From Rhodothermales bacterium (lineage in GTDB: Bacteria; Bacteroidota; Rhodothermia; Rhodothermales; JAHQVL01): DNA of 33,838 nucleotides. Positions within the stretch are counted from its first letter, which is position 1. Each line of letters starts with the position of its first letter. The translations under genes were made by a program, and so were the position numbers. The stretch covers positions 1 through 33,838 of the forward strand of contig JAWXAX010000156.1 in NCBI GenBank assembly GCA_034439735.1, in the 5' to 3' direction. This document shows positions 31,701-33,838 of the stretch, one piece after another. The notes under the pieces were generated by a model that searched no databases, was not told where the DNA came from, and saw only the letters and a program-made list of their open reading frames with translations.

Positions 31701-33838
31701 CGGGCTACCGGTGAGACTGAGGCTCGAAATCGAGATGTCCTGGTTGCCGCCAGTGTTATACAGGGCGATCATCTCGGCATCATCCAATCCCGTCTGGACC
31801 AGCCCGAAGGCCAGCGTCGTCGGGTCGGCCGCGAGCGTGCTCGGGACGACGGAACCGGGATCGGAAAGCGCCGTGCGGTCGAACACCTCCATGGTGCTCA
31901 TTTCGGGTCCGCCACCCGTTTCGCCCGAGCCGGCCGCGATATAGACGCGCGTGCCATCCACCACGGCCGCGGTGCCGTGGCGTCCGGTGTTCAGGGCGTC
32001 GAGCGTCCGCCAGCTATTGGTGCTGGTATCCAGGACTTCAACCTCGTTGTGCGCCAGCTGCTGGAGGCCGCTTTCGCCGCCGAGGATGAAGAGGTCGTTG
32101 CCGACGACCGCCGCGGCGGTGCCGCCGCGCGGGGTCGGGATGTTGCCGGTGAGGACCGGTAGCGTGGACCAGGAGCCGGCGTTAAAGTCGTATACATCCA
32201 CTTCGGGGATCGTGCTGCCGACGCTGCCGGCGCGACCGCCGGCGACGTAGAGCTTGTCGCCGATGATGGCCGCGTTGAAGTGGTCGCGTCCGCGGGGCAT
32301 GTTCGGCATGATCGTCCAGGCGCCCGTCGCGGGATCGTACTGGTCGAACATGGGCAGGTACACGGCCGAGCCGGCATGTCCGCCGAGGCTGCCGCTCACC
32401 AGGTAGAGCTTCCCGTTGTAGGCCACCGCTCCGGCGCTACCGCGGAGGCGGGCGGCGGGGATGGTCGCTCCGACGGTCCAGGTGTCTGTATTCGGGGCGT
32501 AGGTGTAGATGTTCGGCACGGGCGTTTCGCTCGGGAAATCACCCACATAAGCGCCAGCAACGTACACGACATTGCCCAGAGAGACCGCCTGGAAGTGGTG
32601 CATCTGGATCGGAGGCAGCGAGAGCTGCGTCCAGGCGCCAGTGGCCGGGACGAACCGATCCGTTCTGCGGCTGCCTCGACCGCCGATCAGGTAGAAATTG
32701 TTATCGTGCTTTACGAACGTATTCTCATGGCGCTGGCGCGGATCGGTCGGGGCCTGGTAGGTGTGCCAGAGGTCGGCGATCGGGTTGGGGTCCTGCGCGA
32801 CATCGATGGCATCCCAGGTGGCGGCGAAGACCGGGCCGGCGCCGGCCGAGGTCGAGATGATACCCACGGCGAGGCCCGAGGGCACGCCTGGAGCGACCTG
32901 GTACGTGCCCTGGATAGCCTGCAAGAGGCTGCCAGACACCTGGAGGGGGAGACCGAGGTAGACGGCTGGCTGGTTATCCTGGATGTACTTCGGTTGGATG
33001 GTGCCCGCGACCGGATTGACCGTGAGCAGGAGGTCGATGTTGATAGCATCGGCCGCGGTCGCGGCGATATAGTTGGTGACGGTGGCCACCCCGCCGGCTT
33101 CGTGGATCACCTGGAGCCCGCCGGCGCCCGCCTGGGCGTTGAGGGCCACCTTGACATAGTTATCCATGTTACCCGGCCCGATGTACATACCCAGCGCCTG
33201 ATTGTCCTGCGGCGTGACGCCGTCGAAGAACGGCCCGGTAATGCGCACCTTGACCGTGTAAGGCCCGGAGACGCCGGCCACGTTCACGCCAAACTGGAAG
33301 CCGTTCTCCTGCGTGTTAGTAGCACCCGTGGCATCTCCTTCGGAGACGGCGGAGACCGTGAAGAGGCCGGCCGTTCCGCCGGGCACGAGGTTATTCTCCT
33401 CGTACTGATCCAGATAATTCGTGACCCCGTTGGTCATGAGGCCCGTGAAGCCTACGCCGTAGAAGCCGGTGCCCGGGTCTTCGTTGAGGAGCGGGTAATT
33501 TACAGGCAGGGTGAGACCCGTGCCGTTCGTGGCATCGGTGGCGAAGGAGTCGTTGAGGTCGTTGACGCCGTCGTTGTCGTCATCCGCATCCAGGAGGTTG
33601 GACGTGAGGTCGCCGTCGTTATCCGCCGGCTTGCTGGCGGCCGAACACGGGTTGGACGCATTCAGCGTCTCGTCTTCGTTATCGAAGCCGTCGCCGTCCT
33701 CATCGAGGAGCGGGTCGGACACGCCGGTGCAGACGCCGCCGGCGGCGCCGCCGTAATCGCCCGGCTCAAACACCCAGATGTCGTAGCTGGCGAAGTCGGC
33801 CGCCCAGATGGTGCCGGGGAACGGATCGGTGTCGCCCT
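28752..33838 (-). CDS. Giant secreted protein with kelch, HYDIN-like, malectin and T9SS domains (5' partial)
   Basis: The frame is open to the right edge (21 more residues before the GTG at 33773, including PGTIWAADFASYDIWVFEPG), so the gene is cut. Numbering from 33773: thrombospondin type 3-like Ca repeats (~20-75, DEDGDGFDN, DADDDNDGVND); a lectin-like beta region (~100-325); about six kelch repeats (~335-630, VYVAGAY, LYLVSGSLGG, LYVAGGRAG, LFILGGESG); an ASH/HYDIN-type domain (~645-748); malectin-like domain 1 (~757-920, FRVNAGGG); a second ASH domain (~925-1030); an InlB-B-like repeat (~1035-1105, WSGDIVSPDNPF); malectin-like domain 2 (~1110-1273, FRVNAGNG); an unassigned part; and a T9SS domain (~1585-1673, YPNPFNP to YLYRVEA). 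It is likely a surface carbohydrate-binding or adhesion protein. Confidence 0.9.
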   Translation of the reverse strand, partial: GDTDPFPGTIWAADFASYDIWVFEPGDYGGAAGGVCTGVSDPLLDEDGDGFDNEDETLNASNPCSAASKPADNDGDLTSNLLDADDDNDGVNDLNDSFATDATNGTGLTLPVNYPLLNEDPGTGFYGVGFTGLMTNGVTNYLDQYEENNLVPGGTAGLFTVSAVSEGDATGATNTQENGFQFGVNVAGVSGPYTVKVRITGPFFDGVTPQDNQALGMYIGPGNMDNYVKVALNAQAGAGGLQVIHEAGGVATVTNYIAATAADAINIDLLLTVNPVAGTIQPKYIQDNQPAVYLGLPLQVSGSLLQAIQGTYQVAPGVPSGLAVGIISTSAGAGPVFAATWDAIDVAQDPNPIADLWHTYQAPTDPRQRHENTFVKHDNNFYLIGGRGSRRTDRFVPATGAWTQLSLPPIQMHHFQAVSLGNVVYVAGAYVGDFPSETPVPNIYTYAPNTDTWTVGATIPAARLRGSAGAVAYNGKLYLVSGSLGGHAGSAVYLPMFDQYDPATGAWTIMPNMPRGRDHFNAAIIGDKLYVAGGRAGSVGSTIPEVDVYDFNAGSWSTLPVLTGNIPTPRGGTAAAVVGNDLFILGGESGLQQLAHNEVEVLDTSTNSWRTLDALNTGRHGTAAVVDGTRVYIAAGSGETGGGPEMSTMEVFDRTALSDPGSVVPSTLAADPTTLAFGLVQTGLDDAEMIALYNTGGNQDISISSLSLTGSPAFSLSYAFSLPAVIPPGDTLYADVTFAPTTLGAVNATLTVNHNGSNGSIAIPVSGEGVNGGGGVVTGDPIFRVNAGGGNLVDALKDWDRDTKNIPSPHVNASGNDNRTGKITTFTGVNGTDAPNDVFLTNRWDPTGGVEMIWNFAAPQVGLYQVNLYFLESDASNHTVGGRVFDIKMENAMVFEDFDIFAEAGANTTIKKSAVVNVADGSVTIELAHVIDNPIVHALEIRPVLGADLFASPATVDFFSVPVDVASAPKQVYYSNTSTGARTVTGVSITGANAAEFSHDFVGSVNLASGAMDSLEVVLTPTTEGVRTASLEIAHTGAGSPAVVTLTGDGTNVHLSFVEVTIVGSGTVTKTPDKPLYSDGEVVTLTAIPDPGWQFSAWSGDIVSPDNPFNYSVFTDASITATFIESATTIDPLFRVNAGNGSISDTPIVWERDTKNKPAPFSNAATGGDNSISKAAFVGSNTTDAPSEIFSSNRWDPVGGTLMEWNFPVGLAGDYEVNLYFAETGTATNDIGERLFDVVIENNLVLNDYDVVADAGYQTAVKKSFIVTVSDGNIDINFFRVVDNPFVSGIEIVPTPATVPLNARYNGVDNTFIVRRYQQVLDGSWSLVGLPLVSEANAGQTFATDELLQYADGKYAPTTAMIGGRGYWARAEEEQLTTLQGERLDTMTVALKAGWNMIAGASCDLDLNLMAGAEHIVPNSLYRYDTDSGYQPADRLQQGRGYWVRAKEAGALRFDCSNTSSFRLPNDPTDLGSFGRVAISDDEGRLQTLHFGGEIEDALLTQYSMPPLAPDVAFDIRYADQSRLSKTTANVVQLKHVAFPLTLRMEALPEGGNDNEYVVSRMRNGAEVETFRVRTGGTLAIEDAETDALMIQSLSEWQSELPEAFGLKGNYPNPFNPVTQIVFDLPEAADVSIEVFDLLGRRVRQINAIKLAAGQSRQIEMDGRGLASGVYLYRVEAVMPAQTVSDTGKMILLK

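Noticed and set aside
28581-32162. Long plus-strand open frames (517 and 378 codons) opposite the giant secreted protein, and one at 26650-27726
   Set aside because: The minus-strand proteins show recognisable domains throughout; the plus frames are antisense shadows without motifs.

Overview
The window looks like chromosomal DNA of a GC-rich member of the Rhodothermota/Bacteroidota group (a Rhodothermales-like bacterium). Three things support this: secreted proteins ending in type IX secretion (T9SS) C-terminal domains, a Bacteroidota-type promoter (TTTG, 21 bases, TATCTTTG) before gap, and BlaI/M56/TonB and dockerin-bearing secreted proteins typical of that group. The assignment is an inference from gene content; no rRNA or tRNA is present.

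Layout. 1-1736: 3' end of a secreted protein with a fibronectin III and a T9SS domain. 1782-4752 (minus): a tetratricopeptide membrane protein, an orphan sigma-54 response regulator and a LolD-type ATPase. 5010-10319 (plus): gap with its own promoter and terminator, then pgk, an ABC-2 ATPase/permease pair and a lipoprotein, tightly spaced. 10541-12069: an arginine-deiminase-superfamily enzyme and a family 2 glycosyltransferase. 12070-13017: no gene, but a dense cluster of palindromic and tandem repeats. 13018-15348: a BlaI repressor, an M56 peptidase fused to a TonB C-terminal domain, and a lipoprotein duplicate of that TonB domain, behind a consensus sigma-70 promoter with a 16-base perfect palindrome over its -10 box. 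15349-16168: gene-poor, with a possible decayed reading frame. 16169-18004: three stress-type genes (DUF3008, DUF892/YciE-like, YghA-like SDR) that are visibly more AT-rich than the rest. 18105-21275: MsrP (a Moco enzyme), a DUF3592-like membrane protein, an HNH endonuclease and a MOSC protein. 21521-23257: a PIN nuclease-like domain fused through a proline-rich linker to an unrecognised C-terminal domain. 23378-33838 (minus): three large secreted proteins: a c-type-haem protein and a DUF5060 glycosidase-like protein, both ending in Calx-beta plus dockerin plus a shared CFPA tail, and a giant kelch/malectin/T9SS protein cut by the window end.

How parts relate. gap and pgk are consecutive glycolytic steps. 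The BlaI/M56/TonB set looks like a self-regulated membrane-sensing proteolytic switch. MsrP and the MOSC protein are both linked to molybdenum-cofactor chemistry, although they are not adjacent. The most interesting candidates are the PIN fusion protein, the M56-TonB module with its duplicated output domain, the CFPA-tailed dockerin proteins, and a family of small palindromes whose stems vary in sequence but keep pairing.
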